A program made the position numbers and the translations under genes. Source: Pseudomonadota bacterium (lineage in GTDB: Bacteria > Pseudomonadota > Alphaproteobacteria > Rhizobiales > Xanthobacteraceae). From it: 40,188 nt of DNA. The notes beneath the pieces were generated by a model. It searched no databases, was not told the origin of the DNA, and was given only the letters and a program-made list of their open reading frames with translations. Positions within the stretch are counted from its first letter, which is position 1. Every line of letters begins with the position of its first letter. The stretch is taken from the NCBI GenBank assembly GCA_016195095.1, contig JACQAE010000051.1, positions 1 to 40,188 on the forward strand, in the 5' to 3' direction. This document shows, one piece after another, positions 30,128-38,665 of the stretch.

Positions 30128-31660
30128 CTAGGCGGCCGCAGCCTTGGTCTTTTCCGGCGCGGTAATGGCGCCGGAGGCTCGGATCTCGGCGATTTCCATT
30201 TCGGAATAGCCAAGCTCCTTGCCAAGAATCTCGCTCGTATGCTCACCAAGCAGCGGAGAGCGCACGACATCGCTTATTGAATCTGACATCTTGATCGGAT
30301 TGCCGACGCTCAGGTACTTGCCGCGCGTGGGATGATCGATCTCGACAATGGTGCCGGTGGCGCGCAGCGATTGCTCCTCGGCGATCTCCTTCATCGACAG
30401 GATCGGACCGACTGGAATATCTACCCTATTGCAGATATCCATCACCTCGAACTTGGTCCGGGTCTTGGTCCATTCCTCGATCGTATCGAAGATGCGGCGC
30501 AGGCGCGGCAGGCGCGCACGCGGCGTGGCGTAATCGGGATCGGTCTTCCACTCGGGCCTGCCGATCAGGTCGCAGATCGATTCCCACACCGGTGCCTGGG
30601 TGATGAAATAGATGTAGGCGTCGGGATCGCTCTCCCAGCCCTTGCATTTGAGAATCCAACCCGGCTGCCCGCCACCGGAATCATTGCCGGCACGCGGCAC
30701 CGCGTCGCCGAAGGGGACGCCTTCGCCATATTGGCTGTATTCGGAAAGCGGACCATGCTTGAGCCGCTGCTGGTCGCGCAGCTTGACGCGGCACAGGTTG
30801 AGGACGCCGTCTTGCATCGCCGCCAGCACCTTCTGCCCGCGTCCGCTGCGGTTGCGCTGATACAGTGCGCAGACGATGCCGAGCGCGAGATGAATCCCGG
30901 TGCCGGAATCGCCGATCTGCGCGCCGGTGACGAGTGGGGGACCGTCGCGAAAACCAGTGGTCGAAGCCGATCCGCCGGCGCATTGCGCGACATTCTCATA
31001 GACCTTGCAGTCCTCATAAGGACCTGGACCGAAACCTTTCACCGACGCGACGATCATGCGCGGATTGAGCTTATGGATATGCTTCCAGGTCAGCCCCATG
31101 CGATCGAGCGCGCCGGGCGCGAAATTCTCCACCAGCACGTCGCAGTGCCGCACCAGGCGATCGAGGATTTCCTTGCCCCTGGGATGTTTGGAATCGATCG
31201 TGATCGAGCGCTTGTTGTGGTTGAGCATGGTGAAATACAGGCTGTCGGCATTGGGTACGTCGCGCAATTGCCCGCGCGTGATGTCGCCAACGCCGGGGCG
31301 CTCGACCTTGATCACGTCGGCGCCGAACCAGGCCAGAAGCTGCGTGCAGGTCGGGCCCGATTGCACGTGCGTGAAGTCGAGAATACGAACGCCGTCGAGT
31401 GCCTTGCCGGCCTGGCCGAACGGCCGCGTGGTCGGTGGCGGAACCCGCGGCCGCGCCGCTTTCGCCGCCGTCGAGTTCTTCGCCGCCGGCTTGGTGCCGG
31501 TCGACGGTTTCACGACCTTGCGTGACTTCGCAGCGTTCTGAGTGGCCTTCCTCGCTGCAATGTTTTTTGCTGCCGCGTTCTTCATCCCCGCTTTTCTTGT
31601 ACCGATATTTCTCCCGACCGCTTTTTTGTTGCCTATCTTTTTCTTGCCCGTTTTCGTCAT
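30128..31660 (-). CDS. frc: Formyl-CoA transferase (class III CoA transferase) with an atypical basic N-terminal extension
   Basis: Conserved body [64 protein letters not shown] (catalytic Asp region), [15 protein letters not shown] (glycine loop). Start at [13 protein letters not shown]. Confidence 0.92.
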   Translation of the reverse strand: MTKTGKKKIGNKKAVGRNIGTRKAGMKNAAAKNIAARKATQNAAKSRKVVKPSTGTKPAAKNSTAAKAARPRVPPPTTRPFGQAGKALDGVRILDFTHVQSGPTCTQLLAWFGADVIKVERPGVGDITRGQLRDVPNADSLYFTMLNHNKRSITIDSKHPRGKEILDRLVRHCDVLVENFAPGALDRMGLTWKHIHKLNPRMIVASVKGFGPGPYEDCKVYENVAQCAGGSASTTGFRDGPPLVTGAQIGDSGTGIHLALGIVCALYQRNRSGRGQKVLAAMQDGVLNLCRVKLRDQQRLKHGPLSEYSQYGEGVPFGDAVPRAGNDSGGGQPGWILKCKGWESDPDAYIYFITQAPVWESICDLIGRPEWKTDPDYATPRARLPRLRRIFDTIEEWTKTRTKFEVMDICNRVDIPVGPILSMKEIAEEQSLRATGTIVEIDHPTRGKYLSVGNPIKMSDSISDVVRSPLLGEHTSEILGKELGYSEMEIAEIRASGAITAPEKTKAAAA

Positions 31661-31742
31661 TGCCGTTCCCCTTGCCCGATCCTGCGGATGGTGCGTCACG
31701 CACCGCTAGCGCAGCGCCCGCCTAGCCGCTCTCACGACAGCA

Positions 31743-33497
31743 CTATTTGTACATCGTCTGGTTTTTCGTCCCTGGCGCGTACTCGTTGGGGTCCACCCAG
31801 ACATTGACCACCGCCGACTTGCCGGATTTGGCCACCTGCTCGCGCGCCTGGCGCAGCGCCGGCGCGATTTTCGCGGCCTCGCGCACCTCGATTCCCCAGC
31901 CGCCCCATTGCCGCGCGAAATGCGAGAACTCCATGTCGCCGAGCTTGTTGCCGATATTGCCGCGCTGCGCGCCGTATTTTGCGATCTGACCGTAACGGAT
32001 CTGGTTCATGGCCGAATTGTTGCCAATAACCGCGATATAGGGCGCACCGAAACGATCGGCGGTTTCCATGTCGAAGGCGGTCATGCCAAAGGAGCCGTCG
32101 CCGTAGTAGCAAAGCACTTCCTTCTTGGGATGCGCGAGCCGCGCCGCCATCGCGAAGCCGGTACCAACGCCGAGCGAGCCGAGCGCGCCGGGGTCCATCC
32201 AGTTGCCGGGGCCGCGCGGGCGCACCGCCTGTGCGGAGATGGTGACCACGTCGCCGCCATCGCCGATATAGATCGTATCCTCGGTGAGAAACTCATTGAT
32301 CTCATAGGCGACGCGGTAGGGATGGATCGGCGATTGATCCGACGTGAATACCGGCATCAGCTTTTCGAGCGCCGCGTCCTCGGCGGCCTGCAATTCCTTC
32401 ATCCATTGCCGACGCGCTTGACGGCGGTCATTCTTGAGCCGCCTGCTCGCGGCCTTGAGCAGCGCCGCGCACACCGCGCCCGGATGGCCGACAATACCGA
32501 GCGCGACGTCGCGGTTCTTGCCGACGGTGCGGTAGTCCATGTCGACCTGGACAAGCGTCGGCACGCTGATGCGCTTGCCATAACCCATGCGGAAGTCGAA
32601 CGGCGTGCCGATGATGACGATGACGTCGGCCTTACCGAAGGCGAGCGAGCGGGTGCGGTCGAAATGGTGCGGGTCGCCGGGCGGCAGCGTGCCGCGGCTG
32701 CCGCCGTTGAAATAGCCGGGAATATCGAGCCCACGCAAAAGCGCGACCGCCTCGTCGTGGCCACGCGCGGCCCAGACCTGCTGGCCGAACAGGATCGCCG
32801 GGCGCTCGGAATTGAGCAAAATGTCCGCCAGCTTCTCGATGTCGTTGGGATCGCCGATCGATTGCACGGACGCGCGATAATGGCCGGGCTTGGGTAGGAC
32901 AGCGCGCGAAAGATCGACCTCGCGGTCGAGCACGTCGCGCGGAATCTCGAGATAGCTCGGTCCATAGGCGCCCGCGAAACACTCGCGCGCCGCCATCGAC
33001 ACCATGTCGGCGACGCGCTCGGTGGACATGACCGTGGACGCGAATTTGGTGATCGGGCGCATGATGTCGACATGCGGCAGGTCCTGTAGACCGCCCATGC
33101 GCCATTGGTTGAGCGCACTTTGCCCGCCAATATGCAACACCGGGCTTTCCGAGCGGAACGCGGTGGCGATGCCGGTCACCGCATTGGTGCAGCCGGGACC
33201 AGCCGTCGTCACCACGCAACCGAGCTTGCCGGTCTGGCGCGCGTAGCCGTCGGCGGCGTGCGCGGCGGTCTGCTCGTGGCGCACGTCGACGATGCGGATG
33301 CCTTCGTCGAGGCAGCCGTCATAGATATCGATGATGTGGCCGCCGCACAGGGTGAAGATCGTATCGACGCCCTCCGCCTTGAGCGCTTTGGCGACGAGAT
33401 GGCCGCCCGAAATGACATTGGCGTCCCTGCTCTTCTGCTTGAGCGTGTCGTCGGCGGTCGTCGTGGCCGGCTTCGCGGCTGCGGTCGCTTGCGCCAT
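31743..33497 (-). CDS. ThDP-dependent enzyme of the acetolactate synthase / oxalyl-CoA decarboxylase / 2-hydroxyacyl-CoA lyase superfamily
   Basis: 584 aa; GGHIIDIYDGCLDEGIRIVDVRHEQTAAHAADGYARQ (cofactor Glu region), TAGPGCTNAVTGIATAF, ThDP/Mg site GDGSFGMTAFDMETADRFGAPYIAVIGNNSAMNQ. Adjacent to frc. Confidence 0.85.
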   Translation of the reverse strand: MAQATAAAKPATTTADDTLKQKSRDANVISGGHLVAKALKAEGVDTIFTLCGGHIIDIYDGCLDEGIRIVDVRHEQTAAHAADGYARQTGKLGCVVTTAGPGCTNAVTGIATAFRSESPVLHIGGQSALNQWRMGGLQDLPHVDIMRPITKFASTVMSTERVADMVSMAARECFAGAYGPSYLEIPRDVLDREVDLSRAVLPKPGHYRASVQSIGDPNDIEKLADILLNSERPAILFGQQVWAARGHDEAVALLRGLDIPGYFNGGSRGTLPPGDPHHFDRTRSLAFGKADVIVIIGTPFDFRMGYGKRISVPTLVQVDMDYRTVGKNRDVALGIVGHPGAVCAALLKAASRRLKNDRRQARRQWMKELQAAEDAALEKLMPVFTSDQSPIHPYRVAYEINEFLTEDTIYIGDGGDVVTISAQAVRPRGPGNWMDPGALGSLGVGTGFAMAARLAHPKKEVLCYYGDGSFGMTAFDMETADRFGAPYIAVIGNNSAMNQIRYGQIAKYGAQRGNIGNKLGDMEFSHFARQWGGWGIEVREAAKIAPALRQAREQVAKSGKSAVVNVWVDPNEYAPGTKNQTMYK

Positions 33498-33530
33498 GGG
33501 ACGAGTCCCTCCTGGATTTATCCGCTGCGT

Positions 33531-34259
33531 TCAATCGAGATAGTCGGCGTGGCGCGCGACGTGCTCGGCGAGACCAAGCGCGTGGCTGCGCACCAAGTTT
33601 TCCGCGCGCGCGGTGTCACGCGATTCGATGGCCTGGATGATGTTGAGATGATCGCGGATCGAGCGGTCGGCGCGATCCTCCTCGCCGATGGTCTTGCGCC
33701 GGATCATGCGCATGTGGGCGAACAGATTCTCCGCCAGGTCGATCAACACGCCATTCTTGCTCATGCGGATGATGGACTGGTGAAATTCGATATTCACCTC
33801 GGAATATTCGTCGAGCCGTGCATGCAGCTCGCCGTTTTCAAAGCGCGTGAACATGCGCCGAAGCGTGGCGATCTCCTTGTCCTCGGCGTGCTGCGTGATC
33901 AACCGCGCCGCCATGCTTTCCAAGGCCGCCCAGGCGGTTATCAGCTCGATGACCTCTTGGCGCGTCTTGCGCACCACGTAGATGCCGCGCCGCGGCACCG
34001 AGCGCACAAAGCCCTCGCGCTCCAGCTGCGCCATGGCTTCGCGTACGGGCGTTCGCGAGATTCCGAGATCCTGCGCCAGTTGGCGCTCGTCGAGGCGCAC
34101 GTCGTCAGGCTGGTCATAGATCACGTCGCGCAGCGCGGTATAGGCGCGATCGGCGAAAGTCGAGGTATCCCCAATCGGCGCCAGGGCCACACGCCCAAGG
34201 CTGGAGGAACTGGAAGGGCCGGAGGCCGGAGGAACGGAATTCATCAACTCTGCTCCCAC
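33531..34259 (-). CDS. GntR family transcriptional regulator, FCD (FadR-type) effector domain
   Basis: 242 aa; TFADRAYTALRDVIYD...LDERQLAQDLGISRTPVREAMAQLEREGFVRSVPRRGIYVV then an all-alpha FCD-like C-terminus with HQSI. Confidence 0.95.
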   Translation of the reverse strand: MGAELMNSVPPASGPSSSSSLGRVALAPIGDTSTFADRAYTALRDVIYDQPDDVRLDERQLAQDLGISRTPVREAMAQLEREGFVRSVPRRGIYVVRKTRQEVIELITAWAALESMAARLITQHAEDKEIATLRRMFTRFENGELHARLDEYSEVNIEFHQSIIRMSKNGVLIDLAENLFAHMRMIRRKTIGEEDRADRSIRDHLNIIQAIESRDTARAENLVRSHALGLAEHVARHADYLD

Positions 34260-34281
34260 GCGGTGCGGTTCAACGTGATTG

Positions 34282-34298
34282 TGGTATACATAATTCCA
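34282..34298. promoter_or_regulatory. Candidate operator, site 1: TGGTATACATAATTCCA
   Basis: Imperfect dyad TGGNAT-N5-ATNCCA 23 bp upstream of the gntR start codon; same pattern as 37657..37673. Confidence 0.55.
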
Positions 34299-34363
34299 TA
34301 TTATTTACAAGTGGTTTGCGATATGGCGGGGGGGGGGGGGACGAAACCGGGCGCCGCTCCTGC

Positions 34364-35884
34364 CTAAGCGCGTCCCGAGGACGCCGGCGATGCGGCCAGC
34401 CGCAGGCGCGTCCAGCCGACCTGGATTGCTCCCCAGAACAAGGCGATCAGACCCAGCGCCATGATGGTGCCCACAAGGCCGTTCGCCCAGAAGATGGTCA
34501 GGCTGCCCTGCGATGCGAGCAGCGACTGGCGGAATGTCTCTTCCGCCTTGTCACCGAGCACGATGGCGAGCACGAGCGGGGCCAGCGGATAATTGCATTT
34601 TTTGAGCACATAGCCGAGCACGCCGAAGACGAGCATCAGCACGACATCGAAGACGCTGTTGTGCACGGTGTAGGCGCCGATGGCGCAGATCACCAGGATG
34701 AGCGGCGCAATGATGCTGAACGGAATGCGCAGAATCGCCGCGAAGACCGGAACGCAGGTCAGCACAACGATCAGTCCGGCGATGTTGCCGAGATACATGC
34801 TGGCGATCAGGCCCCAGACGAACTCCTTCTGCTCGACGAACAAGAGCGGGCCCGGTTGCAGTCCCCAGATGAGCAAGCCGCCAAGCAGCACGGCAGCCGT
34901 GGGCGAGCCTGGCACGCCGAGCGCGAGCATCGGCAGAAGCGCCGCCGTGCCCGCCGCGTGTGCCGCCGTTTCCGGCGCAATGACGCCTTCGATCTCGCCG
35001 CTGCCGAATTTGTCGCCGTTCTTCGAGGCGCGCTTCGCGATGCCGTAGCTCATGAATGAGGCCGGCGTCGCGCCCGCCGGCGATATGCCCATCCAGCAGC
35101 CGATCAGGCACGACCGCAATGACGTCGCCCAATAGCGCGGTAACCGCGCCCAGGTCTGGAACACGACGCGCGGATTGATGCCTGCCTTGCCGCCCTTGAA
35201 GCTCAGCCCCTCTTCGATCGTGAGCAGGATTTCGCCAATGCCGAACAGGCCGATCACGGCGATGAGGAAATCAAACCCGTTGAGCATGGATTCGAATCCG
35301 AAGGTCAGCCGCAATTGCCCGGTGACCTGGTCGAGCCCGACCGCTGCGAGCGCGAAGCCGATCATCATCGAGGCGACCGTCTTGGTCGGCGGCTCCTTGC
35401 TCATTCCGACAAAGCTGCAAAAGGCGAGAAAATAGACGGAGAACTGTTCCGCCGGACCGAACTTGAGCGCGAAATTCGCCACCAGCGGCGCCACCAGTGT
35501 GATCATGATCACCGCAAACAGCGCGCCGATGAAGGACGAGGTGAACGCGGCGGTCAGCGCCTCTCCGGCTTGGCCCTTTTGCGCCATCGGATGGCCGTCG
35601 AAGGTCGTCGCCACCGACCATGGTTCGCCGGGAATGTTGAACAGGACCGAGGTGATAGCGCCGCCAAACAGCGCGCCCCAATAGATGCAGGAGAGCATGA
35701 TGATCGCCGATGTCGGCGACATGGTGAAGGTGAGCGGCAACAGGATGGCCACGCCATTGGCGCCGCCCAGCCCCGGCAGCACTCCAATCAGCACGCCGAG
35801 AATGATGCCGATGAACATCACCATGATGTTGAACGGCTGCAGCACGACGGCAAAGCCGTGAAACAGGTTGGTGAGTTCTTCCAT
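34364..35884 (-). CDS. tctA: Tripartite tricarboxylate transporter large permease TctA
   Basis: Start MEELTNLFHGFAVVLQPFNIMVMFIGIILGVLIGVLPGLGGANGVAILLPLTF; GALFGGAITSVLFNIPGEPWSVATTFDGHPMAQKGQAGEAL; LALGVPGSPTAAVLLGGLLIWGLQPGP. Confidence 0.97.
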   Translation of the reverse strand: MEELTNLFHGFAVVLQPFNIMVMFIGIILGVLIGVLPGLGGANGVAILLPLTFTMSPTSAIIMLSCIYWGALFGGAITSVLFNIPGEPWSVATTFDGHPMAQKGQAGEALTAAFTSSFIGALFAVIMITLVAPLVANFALKFGPAEQFSVYFLAFCSFVGMSKEPPTKTVASMMIGFALAAVGLDQVTGQLRLTFGFESMLNGFDFLIAVIGLFGIGEILLTIEEGLSFKGGKAGINPRVVFQTWARLPRYWATSLRSCLIGCWMGISPAGATPASFMSYGIAKRASKNGDKFGSGEIEGVIAPETAAHAAGTAALLPMLALGVPGSPTAAVLLGGLLIWGLQPGPLLFVEQKEFVWGLIASMYLGNIAGLIVVLTCVPVFAAILRIPFSIIAPLILVICAIGAYTVHNSVFDVVLMLVFGVLGYVLKKCNYPLAPLVLAIVLGDKAEETFRQSLLASQGSLTIFWANGLVGTIMALGLIALFWGAIQVGWTRLRLAASPASSGRA

Positions 35885-35930
35885 GGTCGCGTTTCCCCGA
35901 ATTGCGCGCCGGCCTAAGTGACCACCTGTC

Positions 35931-36458
35931 TCACAGCCCCAGCAGATTCTCGATCGGCCCCTTCGGCAGCGGCACGAGAAACCAGCGTTCGAACACCAGG
36001 AAGAACGCCAACGGCACACCGACCGATACCGCGGCGATCAGCGCCCAGCCATAGCGGCCGAGCCAGCGCATGAAGAAGCCGATCAGCACAGCCGAGGCGA
36101 AGTAAATCCCGACCCATGGCAACACCGCGACATAGATCGCCGTGGGGATGACCACGGACAGAACCTGGCGCAACGCGCTCCACTCGGCGAACAATCGCTC
36201 GCCGGCGATACGCGCGCGCGCCTGCAATAGATTGATGACGCTGGCGGCGAAAATTATGAGACCGACATAGAATGGAAAAAATCCCGCCTTCGGTCCCTCG
36301 TCGCCCCAACCGATCCCAACCTGCAGGCTGCCAACGATCACGACCAGCGCAAAGCCCACCATTCCCAGCGCAACGCCGGCCTCTACCGCGCGCTGCGAAG
36401 GGCCGCCGGCATCGGCGGATTGTGTATTTTCGGCCATGCCCAAGATCTCCGGACGCAT
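35931..36458 (-). CDS. tctB: Tripartite tricarboxylate transporter small permease TctB
   Basis: MRPEILGMAENTQSADAGGPSQRAVEAGVALGMVGFALVVIVGSLQVGIGW...GPKAGFFPFYVGLIIFAASVINLLQA; start could alternatively be 36437. Confidence 0.87.
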   Translation of the reverse strand: MRPEILGMAENTQSADAGGPSQRAVEAGVALGMVGFALVVIVGSLQVGIGWGDEGPKAGFFPFYVGLIIFAASVINLLQARARIAGERLFAEWSALRQVLSVVIPTAIYVAVLPWVGIYFASAVLIGFFMRWLGRYGWALIAAVSVGVPLAFFLVFERWFLVPLPKGPIENLLGL

Positions 36459-36511
36459 GTCGTTCGCGCCCGCCGGCGCGGAATATTGCGGGCGGGCGCG
36501 CTGGCGGCGTG

Positions 36512-37519
36512 TTATTTCGCGGCCATGAAGCCGGCGGCCTTCATCAGCTCTTCGTGACGCTTTTCTTCTCTCGCAACCCACTTGGCATAGTCGTCGCCGG
36601 CCATGAAGGTTGTGTTGAAGGCGCCGTTCTTCATGAGGTCCGTCCACTCCGGCGTCGCACGTACCTTCTTGAACAATTCGACGTAGAAGGCGACCGCTTC
36701 CTTGTCGACACCGCCGGGCATGAAGATGCCGCGCAGCATGAGATACTCGACATCGAGCCCCTGCGACTTGCAGGTCGGCACGTCCTTCCAAGCCATGCCA
36801 TCGACCATCTTCTCATCGTAATGCACCGGCTGCTCATCGAAGATGCACAGCGGACGCACCTTACCTGCGCGCCAATGCGCGACCGCCTCGATCGGGTTGT
36901 TGACGGTCGAGTCGACGTGGTTGCCGACAAGCTGAACGGCAACGGCACCGCCGCCACGCTGCGGGATATAGATGAACTTGGCGCCGGTGGATTTCTGGAT
37001 CGCCTCGGTGATGATCTGATCTTCCTGCTTGGAGCCAGTGCCGCCCATCTTGAACGTGCCGTTCGCCGCCTTGGCGGCCTCGATATATTCCTTGGTCGTC
37101 TTGTAGGGTTTTTCGGCGTTGACCCAGAGAATGAATTCGTCGAGCGCCAGCATCGCCACCGGCGTCAGGTCTTTCCAGTTGAACGGAATGCCGGTCGCCA
37201 TCGGCGTCGTGAACAGGTTCGACAGCGTGATGATTATCTTGTGCGGGTTGCCCTTGGAATTCTTGACGTCAAGAAATCCTTCGCCGCCGGCGCCGCCGGA
37301 CTTGTTGACGACGACCATCGACTGAGTCATCAATTTGTGCTTGGTGACGATGCCCTGGATCGTGCGCGCCATTTGGTCGGCGCCACCGCCGGTCCCGGCA
37401 GGAATAATGAATTCAACCGGACGGGTTGGCTCCCACGCAGCGCTTGCCGCAATTGGTGCCAGCGCGATTGCAGCGCCGATCCCCAAACCCAATCCCCAAG
37501 CAACGATTTTACGCTCCAT
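36512..37519 (-). CDS. tctC: Tripartite tricarboxylate transporter solute-binding protein (TctC/Bug family)
   Basis: Start MERKIVAWGLGLGIGAAIALAPIAASAAWEPTRPVEFIIPAGTGGGADQMARTIQGIV; signal peptide plus Bug-type N-terminal motif. Confidence 0.94.
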   Translation of the reverse strand: MERKIVAWGLGLGIGAAIALAPIAASAAWEPTRPVEFIIPAGTGGGADQMARTIQGIVTKHKLMTQSMVVVNKSGGAGGEGFLDVKNSKGNPHKIIITLSNLFTTPMATGIPFNWKDLTPVAMLALDEFILWVNAEKPYKTTKEYIEAAKAANGTFKMGGTGSKQEDQIITEAIQKSTGAKFIYIPQRGGGAVAVQLVGNHVDSTVNNPIEAVAHWRAGKVRPLCIFDEQPVHYDEKMVDGMAWKDVPTCKSQGLDVEYLMLRGIFMPGGVDKEAVAFYVELFKKVRATPEWTDLMKNGAFNTTFMAGDDYAKWVAREEKRHEELMKAAGFMAAK

Positions 37520-37552
37520 ATCGACTGCCTCCCTGTTTGGCGACACCCTGGC

Positions 37553-37600
37553 GTTAAATCTGCGCGGCCATCTATTTAACCTGCGCAGCCAGATGTTTAG
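37553..37600. repeat. Imperfect ~21-bp direct repeat in the tctC leader
   Basis: CTGCGCGGCCATCTATTTA (37560-) and CTGCGCAGCCAGATGTTTA (37581-), 21 bp apart, preceded by TTAAAT. Confidence 0.6.
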
Positions 37601-37656
37601 CCTCCATAGCATAGGCCAAAACAGGCCCTGCTCCATGACCGGCGCGTGGAAAACAG

Positions 37657-37673
37657 TGGTATAACATATGCCA
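37657..37673. promoter_or_regulatory. Candidate operator, site 2: TGGTATAACATATGCCA
   Basis: Dyad TGGNAT-N5-ATNCCA (extended GTGG...CCAC) 137 bp upstream of the tctC start codon; matches the dyad upstream of gntR. Confidence 0.55.
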
Positions 37674-37789
37674 CGGCGCGTCCAGACCGGATTTACATTC
37701 TGGACGCTGGGCTGGGGATGAATCGGAGCGACCTGCGCGAGCAGGTGCGGCAACGATAGGGTGGCTGAGGGCTTGCGCCGAGCGCAGCG

Positions 37790-38665
37790 TCAGAACGGCT
37801 TGCCGAAACGCACGGCGATTTCGTGACGCTGGAAGTTGACTAAATCAAGCGCCCCAGGAAATCCCATTGCGTGTCCGGCGACTTGAATGTTCCATACGCC
37901 CGCCACCCAGGCGTCGCCGGACAATGGCACGTAAAAGGTTGGCCCGACAAAAAGCGCGTCTCCAGCCGACCTGTTAAGCACCAAACCTTCATAGGCGCGC
38001 GCGTAGCGGACTTCACCGCCAACAAAAACGCCGCCGGCAACATGCGTCGCGACGGCGCCGGAGACCCCGAACATCGACGCTCGCGACCAAACATCGGTGA
38101 TGCGCGAGCGCGACGCGACGGGATCGTAAGTCAGGTTGACGGCGGCGAATAATCTGCCGTGAACGATTTCGCGGTCGGCGGAAATCGCTGTTGCGACGCT
38201 ATAGGTATCGACCGGTCCGCCGCTTGTGGGGTCGATACGCGCCCACGCCGGGAAGACGGTCACCGTCAGACCGAATGGCGCTTTCGCACGATTGAGCAGG
38301 CGGTACTTGGTTTCGAAACTTATGCCCTCGAATGCGGCCCGATGGTGATTGTCGAGGCCGGGCACGCCGCTGATCGCGTGATATGCAACGGTCGCTCCCG
38401 GCGCGATGCGGAAATCATCGAAGATCGTGAATTTGCCCTGCGCCGTGGTTGAAACGGCCGCGTAAGTCCCGCGCCGCTTGCCGAAGCGACCAAAAGCCTC
38501 AAGCTCGAGTTCCTTTTCACCCTTTTCGCCGATATCGGAACCTTCGGTGAAGCCGAAAAGGTGCTCACTATCGATACCTGCGCCGCGCGCGCCTCCGCCC
38601 ACAGGCAATATCAACGCACCGACTACCAACGCGCCGACGCGCCACCAGGAATTTCCAGCAAACAT
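37790..38665 (-). CDS. Hypothetical secreted protein, probable outer-membrane beta-barrel
   Basis: 291 aa; N-terminal hydrophobic segment then alternating-residue strand pattern ending ...NFQRHEIAVRFGKPF (C-terminal Phe). Confidence 0.7.
   Translation of the reverse strand: MFAGNSWWRVGALVVGALILPVGGGARGAGIDSEHLFGFTEGSDIGEKGEKELELEAFGRFGKRRGTYAAVSTTAQGKFTIFDDFRIAPGATVAYHAISGVPGLDNHHRAAFEGISFETKYRLLNRAKAPFGLTVTVFPAWARIDPTSGGPVDTYSVATAISADREIVHGRLFAAVNLTYDPVASRSRITDVWSRASMFGVSGAVATHVAGGVFVGGEVRYARAYEGLVLNRSAGDALFVGPTFYVPLSGDAWVAGVWNIQVAGHAMGFPGALDLVNFQRHEIAVRFGKPF

Noticed and set aside
31743-33497. Naming this gene oxc outright
   Set aside because: Genomic context favours it, but key OXC motifs are not matched as I remember them; kept as a superfamily-level call.
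33105-34367. 420-aa plus-strand ORF spanning the ThDP gene 5' end and gntR
   Set aside because: Antisense to two well supported genes; runs through the poly-G tract; no domain.
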